NCBI GenBank assembly: GCA_945885485.1
Contig: CAMCYT010000111.1
Location: 1 to 8,237, forward strand
Length of the DNA: 8,237 nt
Reading direction: 5' to 3'
Source: Prosthecobacter debontii
GTDB lineage: Bacteria > Verrucomicrobiota > Verrucomicrobiia > Verrucomicrobiales > Akkermansiaceae
Under the pieces are notes generated by a model, which was not told where the DNA came from, ran no database searches, and worked only from the letters and a program-made list of their open reading frames with translations. A program made the position numbers and the translations under genes. Below, piece by piece: positions 1-6,740 of the stretch (positions within the stretch are counted from its first letter, which is position 1; every line of letters begins with the position of its first letter).

Positions 1-1
1 C

Positions 2-1636
2 GGTGAGGAAGCCTACAAACATTCCTACCCGCATTGCTGGCGTTCGAAAACTCCGATCATCTTCCGTGCGGTCGAGCAATTCTTCATCTCCCTCGACACC
101 CTGCGCGGTCAAGCGCTGAAAGAAATCGACAAAGTCAAATGGATGCCAGCATGGGGCCGCAACCGGATCTACGGAACGGTTGAATCCCGTCCCGATTGGT
201 GCATCTCCCGCCAACGCACCTGGGGCGTTCCGCTGCCGGTATTCTTCGATGAAAACAACAAGGCCATCCTTTCCGCAGAACTCGCAAACAAGGTTGCCGA
301 TCTCGTCGAAAAAGAAGGCACCAATGTCTGGTTCGAAACTTCCGATGACGAACTCGCCGCCAAGCTCGGCCTTCCGGCAGGCTTGAAAAAAGGCAGAGAC
401 ACGCTCGATGTCTGGATCGATTCCGGCTGCTCGCACGCTGCCGTGTTAGACACGCATCCCGAGCTGCATTGCCCCGCCGATCTTTATCTTGAAGCCACCG
501 ACCAACATCGCGGCTGGTTCCAAAGCTCGCTCATGCTTTCCACCGCTTATCGGGGTCACGCTCCATACAAAGCCGTCATGACCCACGGCTTCGTGGTCGA
601 TAAGGACAAAAAGAAGCTCGCCAAATCCGATGCCGGAAAAGGCGGCAAACCAACCGACGCCGCTTATTTCTACAATCAATACGGCGCCGATATCGTTCGC
701 CTCTGGGCTTCCAGCGTCGATTGGCAAAACGAAGTCCCCTTCGGAGAAGACCTCTTCAAACAAGTCGCCGAGCCCTATCGCCGTCTGAGAAATACACTGA
801 GAATTCTGTTAGGAAATCTGGATGGCTTCAATCCAAAATCAACAAAGCAAAATGAGCATTTGCGAATCTCATCAAATCTGACGGAGTCCTCATCGCTTGG
901 ACGGAGTGAAACGGAGTCAATCATCAATCATCAATCGTCAATCCCTCTTCTTGACGCTTGGATCCTCGAGCGACTTCACGTCGTAGTAAAAGAATGCCTC
1001 ACCGCCTACGAGTCCTTCGAATTCCGCAAAGTCTTCAACGCGATCAACCAATTCTGCACCACCGATCTTTCCGCCATCTACATCGATGCGCTAAAAGACC
1101 GCATGTATTGCGATGCTACTGATTCCCCACGCCGCCTCGCCTCGCAAGCGGCGATGTACGAGGTCTTTAGTAGTATCACTCGCCTACTCGCACCAATCCT
1201 TGCCTACACCACCGACGAGGCATGGGAACACGCCGCATTCATGGAAGGCAGCGTGCACGAACAAGATTTCCCAAACGCCAATTCCGCTTTCACACCAAGC
1301 CAAATCAGCAAAGATGTAGAGCGTCTTTTTCAAATCAAAGCCGTCATCCAGACCGCCATCGAAGCGAAAATCCAGGCCAAGGAATTCACCCGCAACAACG
1401 AAGCCGCGATTTCCCTCACGCTTCCCGAAAGCGACGCGAATTTATTAGAAAAACTCAACGACCGCGACTTCGCCACCGAGTTCTTCATCATCGCCGAACT
1501 CAATGTAACCCAAGGCCCCGAACTCACCGCCACCGCCGCTAAAACAGAACTCCTCCTCTGCCCCCGCTGCCGCAAGCATGAGCCCCTCGTCGCCTCCGGC
1601 CTATGCGAACGCTGTAATGAAGTGGTGGATTCATGA
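2..1636 (+). CDS. ileS: Isoleucyl-tRNA synthetase, C-terminal part (5' end outside window)
   Basis: Class Ia aminoacyl-tRNA synthetase that charges tRNA-Ile in the cytoplasm. The frame is open from base 2, so the ATG at 143 is internal; 544 residues are visible against roughly 920-940 for the family, so about 40% of the N-terminal side is missing. Visible landmarks in order: the KTPIIFRA segment near 59-82; WCISRQRTWG from 197; DVWIDSG at 407-427; DQHRGWF from 500; a KMSKS-loop equivalent reading KLAKS at 614-628; then the anticodon-binding helical domain starting near LLDAWIL (about 950). The C-terminus has a zinc finger, CxxC at 1559-1570 and CxxC at 1604-1615. The ordered motifs, with WGVPLPVF and the terminal zinc finger, fit IleS better than ValRS or LeuRS. 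An insertion of about 24 residues relative to E. coli IleS separates the catalytic and anticodon-binding parts. The frame is intact through to TGA. Confidence 0.96.
   Translation, partial: GEEAYKHSYPHCWRSKTPIIFRAVEQFFISLDTLRGQALKEIDKVKWMPAWGRNRIYGTVESRPDWCISRQRTWGVPLPVFFDENNKAILSAELANKVADLVEKEGTNVWFETSDDELAAKLGLPAGLKKGRDTLDVWIDSGCSHAAVLDTHPELHCPADLYLEATDQHRGWFQSSLMLSTAYRGHAPYKAVMTHGFVVDKDKKKLAKSDAGKGGKPTDAAYFYNQYGADIVRLWASSVDWQNEVPFGEDLFKQVAEPYRRLRNTLRILLGNLDGFNPKSTKQNEHLRISSNLTESSSLGRSETESIINHQSSIPLLDAWILERLHVVVKECLTAYESFEFRKVFNAINQFCTTDLSAIYIDALKDRMYCDATDSPRRLASQAAMYEVFSSITRLLAPILAYTTDEAWEHAAFMEGSVHEQDFPNANSAFTPSQISKDVERLFQIKAVIQTAIEAKIQAKEFTRNNEAAISLTLPESDANLLEKLNDRDFATEFFIIAELNVTQGPELTATAAKTELLLCPRCRKHEPLVASGLCERCNEVVDS
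881..944. repeat. Heptamer repeats inside ileS coding sequence
   Basis: ACGGAGT occurs at 881-887, 901-907 and 911-917. It is followed directly by four tandem 7-bp units: TCAATCA (917-923), TCAATCA (924-930), TCAATCG (931-937) and TCAATCC (938-944). The block is translated in frame as a Ser/Thr/Asn/Gln-rich linker between the IleS catalytic core and the anticodon-binding domain. It looks like intergenic-type simple repeat DNA that has been tolerated at a flexible domain boundary. Confidence 0.8.
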
Positions 1637-1687
1637 GAAAAACATTCGCGTCTTGGCAGCTTGTATTCTCTCGGTTATAAATCATAT

Positions 1688-2221
1688 ATGACAGCAAAAC
1701 GCTTTTACGACTGGCAAACTGCAGGTGGCACAGATGATGTTATGCGCTTGGTCAGTTGCCTTGAGCGTGCAGATATTCCCTGGTGTGCAATCGGTGGGGT
1801 TGCCGTCAACCATTGGGCAAGTGAACCCATGGTTACACAAGATGTGGATTTTGTGGTCGCCACCGGTGAAATCGAGAAAACTATCGTGCTATTGGAGGCC
1901 GAGGGGTTTTCTTCCTCACGTTTTGAGTGGTCGGTAAATTTCAAAGGTAGTTCTAAAGTTAGTATGCAACTCAGCACCGAGGATTTTTACCAAGAGTTCG
2001 CTTCTCGTGCCGTGCCTGCGGACGTGCATGGAATTTTGCTCAGAGTGGCCTCTTTGCCCGACACGCTTGCGGGAAAAATCAAAGCTTGGAAAGCGAGCGA
2101 GTGCAGGCAGAGCAAACGCATCAAGGATTTGGGTGATATCTCGCGTCTAGTGGAATCCCATCCCGAACTATGGTTAGCTCTCCCTCCTGAACTTCAGACT
2201 CAGATTGAGCGGCCTGTGTGA
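1688..2221 (+). CDS. Nucleotidyltransferase-fold protein (AbiEii/DUF6036-like), orphan
   Basis: A 177-residue soluble protein with the look of the minimal nucleotidyltransferase fold. It has a helix, then AIGGVAVNHW (Gly36-Gly37), a Thr-containing turn, and DVDFVV with Asp52 and Asp54, which match the metal-binding DxD pair of the family. A C-terminal helix has RIKDLGDISRL (Lys146, Asp147, Asp150), a motif common in AbiEii-type and DUF6036-type proteins. Members may transfer nucleotides to RNA or protein; the substrate here is unknown. No recognisable antitoxin gene (AbiEi-like or HEPN/MNT partner) lies beside it, so a toxin role is not supported. The ATG at 1688 is preferred over the in-frame TTG at 1661; neither has a clear ribosome binding site. 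The gene sits between ileS (51 bp upstream) and lspA (113 bp downstream), an unusual place that suggests insertion. The exact family is uncertain. Confidence 0.72.
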   Translation: MTAKRFYDWQTAGGTDDVMRLVSCLERADIPWCAIGGVAVNHWASEPMVTQDVDFVVATGEIEKTIVLLEAEGFSSSRFEWSVNFKGSSKVSMQLSTEDFYQEFASRAVPADVHGILLRVASLPDTLAGKIKAWKASECRQSKRIKDLGDISRLVESHPELWLALPPELQTQIERPV

Positions 2222-2334
2222 GCCGTTTTGAGTTAGGATGAGTACCGCGAAGCACTTTTCCTTACGTGTGTCTCGTAATTTTAGTGGTTCAGAAATAGGA
2301 TTTCGGGTTTAACTCACCCATCACCTTTCACGAA

Positions 2335-2934
2335 ATGCCTCTTACCCGACTAATCCTCTTCCTCACCCTACCTCTTTATATCCTCGATCAAATCACGAAG
2401 GCATGGACGGTGGCGAATATTTCTGAGCCGCCTCCAGGTCAATTTGAATCACTTGATACACCGTGGATGATCATTCCGGATTGGTTTCATTGGATACGCG
2501 TCCACAATCAAGGGGTCGCCTTCGGATTGGGCAATGGCACTTCATGGGCTCCGATTGTTTTTTTGTGTGTTCCCATCATCGCGCTTTTCATCATTCGTTA
2601 CTTTTGGAAAAAGGGCGCTTTCGAGCACCTTTTCTCCAAACTGGCGGTCTCATTGTTACTGTGCGGGATTTTTGGAAATCTGACGGACCGACTCGTGCAG
2701 GGTTTTCTTCTGGAACATGCCAAAGGCGGCAGCTTCTGGGAACGCCTCTCAGAAGGCTATGTGGTCGATTTCATCGCGGTCAGACTCCCTTTCTACGATA
2801 AAATCGTACCAGCAAGCGGTGGCTGGTGGCCAACCTTCAATGTCGCCGACTCCTGCATCTGCATCGCTGCGGTAATGTTGTTCATCGGTGGCGTAAAAGA
2901 GGAACAAGCGAAGAAGAAGGTTCCTGGTTCCTAG
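2335..2934 (+). CDS. lspA: Lipoprotein signal peptidase (signal peptidase II)
   Basis: Inner-membrane aspartyl protease that cleaves the signal peptide of diacylglyceryl-modified prolipoproteins. The 199-residue protein has the family landmarks in order: LDQITK (Asp18, Lys22) at the end of membrane helix 1; VHNQGVAFG (Asn58); membrane helix 2 at about 73-91; GNLTDR (Asn115, Arg119) at the end of helix 3; VVDF with catalytic Asp145; FNVADS with catalytic Asp172; and helix 4 at about 172-187. It is longer than the usual 160-170 residues. Roughly 18 extra residues lie between Arg119 and Asp145, about 8 between the two catalytic aspartates, and about 9 in the loop after helix 1. The last codons (KKVPGS, stop) are encoded by a heptamer repeat. 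lspA next to ileS is a common bacterial arrangement, here separated by the preceding nucleotidyltransferase-like gene. No Shine-Dalgarno sequence is visible before the ATG. Confidence 0.96.
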   Translation: MPLTRLILFLTLPLYILDQITKAWTVANISEPPPGQFESLDTPWMIIPDWFHWIRVHNQGVAFGLGNGTSWAPIVFLCVPIIALFIIRYFWKKGAFEHLFSKLAVSLLLCGIFGNLTDRLVQGFLLEHAKGGSFWERLSEGYVVDFIAVRLPFYDKIVPASGGWWPTFNVADSCICIAAVMLFIGGVKEEQAKKKVPGS

Positions 2935-2939
2935 TTCTT
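2919..2939. repeat. Heptamer tandem repeat covering the lspA stop codon
   Basis: GGTTCCT (2919-2925) and GGTTCCT (2926-2932) are followed by a degenerate AGTTCTT (2933-2939). The TAG stop of lspA (2932-2934) is formed across the junction of the second and third units, so the protein's final residues derive from the repeat. Confidence 0.6.
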
Positions 2940-2940
2940 T

Positions 2941-2964
2941 ACCCCAATATGTCGGGGTTGGTTT
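2941..2964 (+). terminator. Weak hairpin after lspA, possible terminator
   Basis: ACCCC (2941-2945) pairs with GGGGT (2954-2958) around an 8-nt loop and is followed by TGGTTT. The stem is short and the T-run poor, so termination would be leaky at best. Two more small hairpins follow in the same spacer, AGCG/CGCT at 2971-2983 and ATGCC-TGA-GGCAT at 2994-3006. The rest of the 134-bp spacer before the ATPase gene shows nothing I can name. Confidence 0.3.
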
Positions 2965-3068
2965 AGCTGCAGCGCTTCTCGCTAGCCCTCGAAATGCCTG
3001 AGGCATAAGATTTTCAGCGACAAATCGGCCTTTGCTGGGTTTAGTAGCATCAGATTGCCTGAGAACAA

Positions 3069-4784
3069 ATGACTAGTCTTTTACTTGAACCTGCCCGGAG
3101 ATCTGGATGTGACGATTTGCCAGCCGTTAGCGAGCTACTCAAAGCTTCTGCCCTGCGTCAGCGTTCACCGATCGATGATCTCTTAGATGCAGCCGTGGTG
3201 GACGAGGAAAGTTACCTACGCGAACTGGCTCACGAGTTGGATATCCCATGGCTGGAAAGCATTTCCACCGAGGAAAACACCCTACCACTGCGTGAAGCCT
3301 GCGGACCTCGCATAGCTCTAAAGCATCGCTTGCTACCCGTGGCGATCGAAGGTGAAGGCAATGAAAAAATACTCATTCTCGCGACCTTCGATCCCTTCAA
3401 CCTCGTCGCTCATCAAGCAGCGGCGCAGGAATTATCTATGCCCTTCGAGTGGCGGATGGCCTCGCGGAAACGAATTCACGAGGCCTTGCGCCGGCTTTAC
3501 GGGGTTGGCGCGGATACGTTTGAGCAGATTTTGGATGGCAGGGATTTGGATTACGATCAGCTTTCCGATTCCGAAGACGAGGCAAACGTCATCGATGCCG
3601 ACGAAGATGAAGAAGCCAGCGTGGTGAAATTCGTGAACCAGATCATTCGCGAAGCGCTCGATCAACGCGCGACGGATATTCACGTTGAGCCTCTCGCTAA
3701 CAACCTCCGCATTCGTTACCGTATCGATGGTAGATTGTTAGAAATTGCCGTTCCCGAAAACATCAAAGCCCTTCAAAGCTCGGTGATCGCACGTTTGAAA
3801 ATCATGGCGCGCCTCGACATTGCCGAGCGCCGCGTCCCCCAGGACGGCCGGATCAACCTTCAATTTGAAGGCGCAACCATCGACGTCCGGGTCGCCACCG
3901 TGCCGACCGTGGAAGGTGAAAGCGTTTCTCTGCGTCTCCTTAACCAAGAAAAATTCAATCTAGCAAAACTCGCGTTGGAACCGTTTGTGCGGACCAAGAT
4001 TGAAAGCCTGTTGCACCTTCCCAACGGCATCATCCTCATCACCGGACCAACGGGTTCCGGTAAATCCACAAGTTTGTATTCGTTCCTCAGTGAGGTGAAC
4101 AGCCCCGAGAAACGCATCGTGACCGTCGAGGATCCGGTGGAAAACAAACTGACCGGCGTTATGCAAATCGCGGTGAAATCCGAGATCGGCCTGACCTTCG
4201 CTACCGCCTTACGTTCCATCCTCCGTGCAGATCCCAACATCGTCATGATCGGTGAGATCCGAGATTTGGAAACCGCCGAAATCGCGATCCGCGCCTCTCT
4301 AACAGGTCACCTTGTGTTTTCCACCCTCCACACCAACGATGCCATGGGAGGTATTTCGCGCTTGGTCGACATGGGCGTCGAGCCCTTCCTCGTCTCCGCC
4401 GCCGTCCGGGCTTTTCTCGCCCAGCGCCTCGTGCGCCGACTCTGCCCACATTGCAAAGTACCGCGTCAAATTTCCACACAGGACATTATCGACCTTGAAA
4501 TCCCGAGTGACATCGCCGGCCAAATTTACGCGCCAAAAGGTTGTGACCGCTGCCGCATGACCGGCTTCTCTGGCCGACTCGCCATTTACGAGGTCGTGAT
4601 TTTATCTCAGAAAATGCAGGAGCTCGTCGCACATTCCCGCCCGATTGCTGAGATGAAAGCCCAGGCATTCCGCGACGGCTACGTGCCGATGCGGACCTAC
4701 GGCTGGCACAAAGTCATGCAGGGCGAGACGACCATCGAAGAGGTCATTTCCGTGACCTCATTGGAGATTGGCGGTTTGGAATAA
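3069..4784 (+). CDS. gspE: GspE/PilB-type secretion or pilus assembly ATPase
   Basis: Hexameric cytoplasmic ATPase that drives pseudopilus or type IV pilus subunit assembly at the inner membrane. The 571 residues contain an N-terminal GspE/MshEN-type domain (about 30-145); an acidic linker (about 160-184, rich in Asp and Glu); the N2-type domain beginning VVKFVNQII and ATDIHVEP (185-208); Walker A GPTGSGKS at 326-333; the Asp box RIVTVEDPVE at 349-358; Walker B IVMIGEIRD at 391-399; and the His box around HLVFSTLHTNDA (414-425). The zinc tetracysteine is present (Cys459, Cys462, Cys492, Cys495), as in assembly ATPases; this and the N-terminal domain argue against a PilT-type retraction ATPase. 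The partner gspF-like gene lies downstream, separated by mazEF. Whether the system is type II secretion or type IV pilus cannot be decided, because no pilin or secretin gene is in view; pilB is the alternative name. Confidence 0.95.
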   Translation: MTSLLLEPARRSGCDDLPAVSELLKASALRQRSPIDDLLDAAVVDEESYLRELAHELDIPWLESISTEENTLPLREACGPRIALKHRLLPVAIEGEGNEKILILATFDPFNLVAHQAAAQELSMPFEWRMASRKRIHEALRRLYGVGADTFEQILDGRDLDYDQLSDSEDEANVIDADEDEEASVVKFVNQIIREALDQRATDIHVEPLANNLRIRYRIDGRLLEIAVPENIKALQSSVIARLKIMARLDIAERRVPQDGRINLQFEGATIDVRVATVPTVEGESVSLRLLNQEKFNLAKLALEPFVRTKIESLLHLPNGIILITGPTGSGKSTSLYSFLSEVNSPEKRIVTVEDPVENKLTGVMQIAVKSEIGLTFATALRSILRADPNIVMIGEIRDLETAEIAIRASLTGHLVFSTLHTNDAMGGISRLVDMGVEPFLVSAAVRAFLAQRLVRRLCPHCKVPRQISTQDIIDLEIPSDIAGQIYAPKGCDRCRMTGFSGRLAIYEVVILSQKMQELVAHSRPIAEMKAQAFRDGYVPMRTYGWHKVMQGETTIEEVISVTSLEIGGLE

Positions 4785-4790
4785 AACGCC

Positions 4791-4825
4791 TTTACGGATA
4801 TCCAATGTAGATCTATGTTCAAACT
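4791..4825 (+). promoter_or_regulatory. Candidate mazEF promoter with two operator-like palindromes
   Basis: In the 41-bp gap before mazE, TTTACG (4791-4796) and TATGTT (4814-4819) each match 4 of 6 bases of the -35 and -10 consensus at 17-bp spacing. Two perfect 8-bp palindromes sit between and over these boxes: GGATATCC (4796-4803) and TAGATCTA (4808-4815), with centres 12 bp apart. MazE-type antitoxins usually repress their own promoters, so these are plausible operators. The predicted transcription start falls at or next to the mazE ATG, and no ribosome binding site is visible, so the transcript could be leaderless. This is pattern inference only. Confidence 0.4.
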
Positions 4826-5065
4826 ATGAAAGCCAAACTCGCAAAATGGGGAAACAGCCTTGCTGTGAGGATTCCCTCGCCTCTCGTCGCCGAAGCTTCG
4901 CTCATGGCTGGAAATAGCTTTGATGTGGAGTTTTCGGAAGGCTGTTTGCGACTGATCCCAGTGAGCGAGAATCCCAGCCTTGAGGAGCTTTTGGCGCAGA
5001 TCACACCAGAAAATTGTCACCAAGAAACCGATTGGGGAACTCCAGTAGGGAAAGAAGTATGGTAA
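4826..5065 (+). CDS. mazE: MazE-type antitoxin (AbrB/SpoVT DNA-binding fold)
   Basis: A 79-residue antitoxin. The N-terminal swapped-hairpin (AbrB-like) DNA-binding domain is seen in KAKLAKWGNSLAVRIPSPL (residues 2-20) and continues with a VEFSEGCLRLIPV strand pair to about residue 46. The C-terminal tail, about 50-79 and ending DWGTPVGKEVW, is the type of extended segment by which MazE wraps the toxin and blocks its active site. It overlaps mazF by 7 bp (ATGGTAA), as expected for translational coupling of a toxin-antitoxin pair. It is probably an autorepressor acting on the palindromes just upstream. It is inserted between gspE (41 bp upstream) and gspF. The start is the first ATG that gives the full domain. 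Confidence 0.93.
   Translation: MKAKLAKWGNSLAVRIPSPLVAEASLMAGNSFDVEFSEGCLRLIPVSENPSLEELLAQITPENCHQETDWGTPVGKEVW
5047..5050 (+). promoter_or_regulatory. Ribosome binding site of mazF
   Basis: AGGG lies 8 nt before the ATG at 5059, inside the end of mazE. It decides the mazF start: the in-frame ATG at 5014 has no such site and would prepend 15 residues foreign to the family. It is the only convincing Shine-Dalgarno sequence in the window. Confidence 0.6.
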
Positions 5066-5409
5066 CGAAAAAACGTGTCAACTGCCCAGATCGGGGCGAT
5101 TTAGGCTGGCTATCCATGAATCCCCAGCTCGGCCGCGAACAAGCGGGTCGCAGACCAGCCGTTTGCCTGAGCCCAGCGAAATACAATCGCAAATCAGGCC
5201 TCGCGATTTTTTGTCCTATCACATCACAGATCAAAGGATATCCCTTCGAGGTGCCGATTACCGGCGCGAAAAGTCTCAAAGGTGTGGTGCTTTCCGACCA
5301 ACTGAAGTCTCTCGATTGGAATCAACGTGATTTTGAAAAAATTGGTAAATGCACCGAAGAGCAACTTGCTCGCATTCTCTTCAGCGCAACGATGTTACTG
5401 AAACCCTGA
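5059..5409 (+). CDS. mazF: MazF-type mRNA interferase toxin
   Basis: A 116-residue PemK/MazF-family endoribonuclease, close to the 111 of E. coli MazF. When freed from MazE, such toxins cut mRNA at short specific sites and arrest growth. Conserved segments: DRGDLGWL (11-18), EQAGRRPAV (27-35) with the catalytic-type Arg32, CPITSQIKGYPFEV (52-65) with Thr55 at the active-site threonine position, and LSDQLKSLDW (78-87). The active-site residues known from E. coli MazF (Glu24, Arg29, Thr52) have counterparts Glu27, Arg32 and Thr55, so it looks functional. The cleavage site cannot be predicted from sequence. The start at 5059 overlaps the mazE stop and has an AGGG ribosome binding site. The next gene begins 12 bp after the stop. 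Confidence 0.94.
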   Translation: MVTKKRVNCPDRGDLGWLSMNPQLGREQAGRRPAVCLSPAKYNRKSGLAIFCPITSQIKGYPFEVPITGAKSLKGVVLSDQLKSLDWNQRDFEKIGKCTEEQLARILFSATMLLKP

Positions 5410-5421
5410 CCCCCTATTTCC

Positions 5422-6684
5422 ATGCCCTACTTTTCTTACAAAGCACTCTCCAGTAACGGCACCGTCGCAACCGGTGAGATCGAGGCATTGGATCGCTCGG
5501 AAGCGATGCGTCTGTTAGATAAACGCGGCATGCAACCCGTAACACTCAAAGATTCCGCGAAGGCTGTAACGAAAAAAGAAACCGCGAAGTCAAAGCGTAA
5601 AGATGCTGTTGGCGAAAAGACGGAGTCTTCCGCCGACGGCATGATCAAACTCAAACGCGCGGAAGTGATCCTGTTTACTGAAGAGCTCTCCGACATGATA
5701 GGCGCAGGCTTGCAGTTGGAGCCGGCATTGAAATCGATGGAAAGCCGACAGGAGCTAGGTAGCCTGAAAGAAGTTTCCAGACGGATTCGTGAAATTGTTA
5801 GAGACGGGGTAAACTTCTCGGTCGCGTTAAAAAAAGTCAGCCCGAGTTTCGGACCGTTATATTGCTCGTTGGCAGCTGCTGGCGAGGCCTCGGGTGCGTT
5901 GGATACGATTTTAAAACGCCAAGCATACTATCTCAAAACTCTCGCTGAACTCCAAAGCAAACTCATCCTCGCGATGATTTACCCATCGTTCCTAGTCTTG
6001 ATGGGACTCGGGGTCGGCGTGGTGTTCGTGACCATGCTAATTCCTCAACTCTCCGAGCTCATCAAAAACACACCGGGCGGAAAACTACCGTGGGCGATTA
6101 ACGGCATGATGCACATCGCCGATTTCATCAAAGCCTGGTGGCTTGTCATGCTGTTGCTTTTGGTAGGCGGAGGATTATTCTTCAAAGCATGGAAAGACAA
6201 CGAAGCCAACCGCCCAATATGGGATGAGATGAAACTAAAAATACCGTTGATCGGCGACGTCATCGCCTCGCGGTTTTATGTTCAGTTCCTCGAAACCATG
6301 GCGAACTTGGTCAGCAACGGCCTTCCACTCCTGAGGGCACTTGAGCTCTCTCGCGATGCCACTCAGAATCTAGCAATTCGAAAAAACCTCAATGCTGTGA
6401 TCGACCAAGTCGGCGATGGACGAGCGTTTTCTAAGGCAATGATTCGGACAGAATCCTTTCCTCCCTTGCTGATCGATATGATCGCCGTGGGAGAGCAGAC
6501 AGGAAAAATCGATATATCTCTGCGCCGCGCCGCAGAGCGCTACGATAAAGAGCTCAATAATGATCTCCGACGCGTCATGGCACTCATCATGCCAACGGTG
6601 CTGATATTCATGGCGCTACTCATCGGCACTTTCGCCTACTTGATGATCACCGCGATCTTCCAGACGATCTCGAACTTGAGGTAG
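5422..6684 (+). CDS. gspF: GspF/PilC-type inner-membrane platform protein
   Basis: Polytopic inner-membrane protein that forms the platform on which the GspE/PilB ATPase acts. The 420 residues begin with the family N-terminus YFSYKALSSNGTVATGEIEA, then a Lys/Glu-rich linker (about 45-72). Two T2SSF repeats follow, about 83-208 and 286-410, each with the typical Gly-Glu-x-x-Gly element (AAGEASGALD, 152-161; AVGEQTGKID, 355-364). Three membrane segments are visible, about 185-207, 238-255 and 388-412, matching the family topology. No Shine-Dalgarno sequence precedes the ATG; the upstream bases are C/T-rich. The ATPase gene would normally be directly or nearly adjacent, and here it lies upstream of the mazEF pair. 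pilC is the alternative name, since the system type is not resolved. Confidence 0.94.
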   Translation: MPYFSYKALSSNGTVATGEIEALDRSEAMRLLDKRGMQPVTLKDSAKAVTKKETAKSKRKDAVGEKTESSADGMIKLKRAEVILFTEELSDMIGAGLQLEPALKSMESRQELGSLKEVSRRIREIVRDGVNFSVALKKVSPSFGPLYCSLAAAGEASGALDTILKRQAYYLKTLAELQSKLILAMIYPSFLVLMGLGVGVVFVTMLIPQLSELIKNTPGGKLPWAINGMMHIADFIKAWWLVMLLLLVGGGLFFKAWKDNEANRPIWDEMKLKIPLIGDVIASRFYVQFLETMANLVSNGLPLLRALELSRDATQNLAIRKNLNAVIDQVGDGRAFSKAMIRTESFPPLLIDMIAVGEQTGKIDISLRRAAERYDKELNNDLRRVMALIMPTVLIFMALLIGTFAYLMITAIFQTISNLR

Positions 6685-6740
6685 ACTAGGCTACTGATTC
6701 TAAACAACCGAAACGCGAAAAATCATTCTCTTCAATCCCC

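Noticed and set aside
446..763. Antisense open frame of 105 codons under ileS
   Set aside because: It lies wholly within a strongly conserved synthetase domain, its translation resembles no family I know, and it is explained by the codon bias of the + strand gene.
917..944. CRISPR-like array
   Set aside because: The units are 7-bp contiguous tandem copies without spacers and lie in a coding frame.
1661..2221. AbiE-type toxin-antitoxin system
   Set aside because: Only the nucleotidyltransferase-like protein is present; no antitoxin-like reading frame lies in the 51-bp or 113-bp spacers on either side.
2994..3006. Perfect small hairpin ATGCC-TGA-GGCAT before gspE as an operator or terminator
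   Set aside because: A 5-bp stem with a 3-nt loop is expected by chance in this much DNA, and there is no T-run or promoter nearby to give it a role.
3860..4246. Antisense open frame of 128 codons under gspE
   Set aside because: It covers the Walker A region of a clear ATPase gene, with no start signal or recognisable protein; a shadow frame.
5014..5058. Upstream start giving mazF 15 extra residues
   Set aside because: The extra residues are translated from the end of mazE in another frame, do not match the MazF N-terminus, and lack a ribosome binding site; the ATG at 5059 has AGGG in front.
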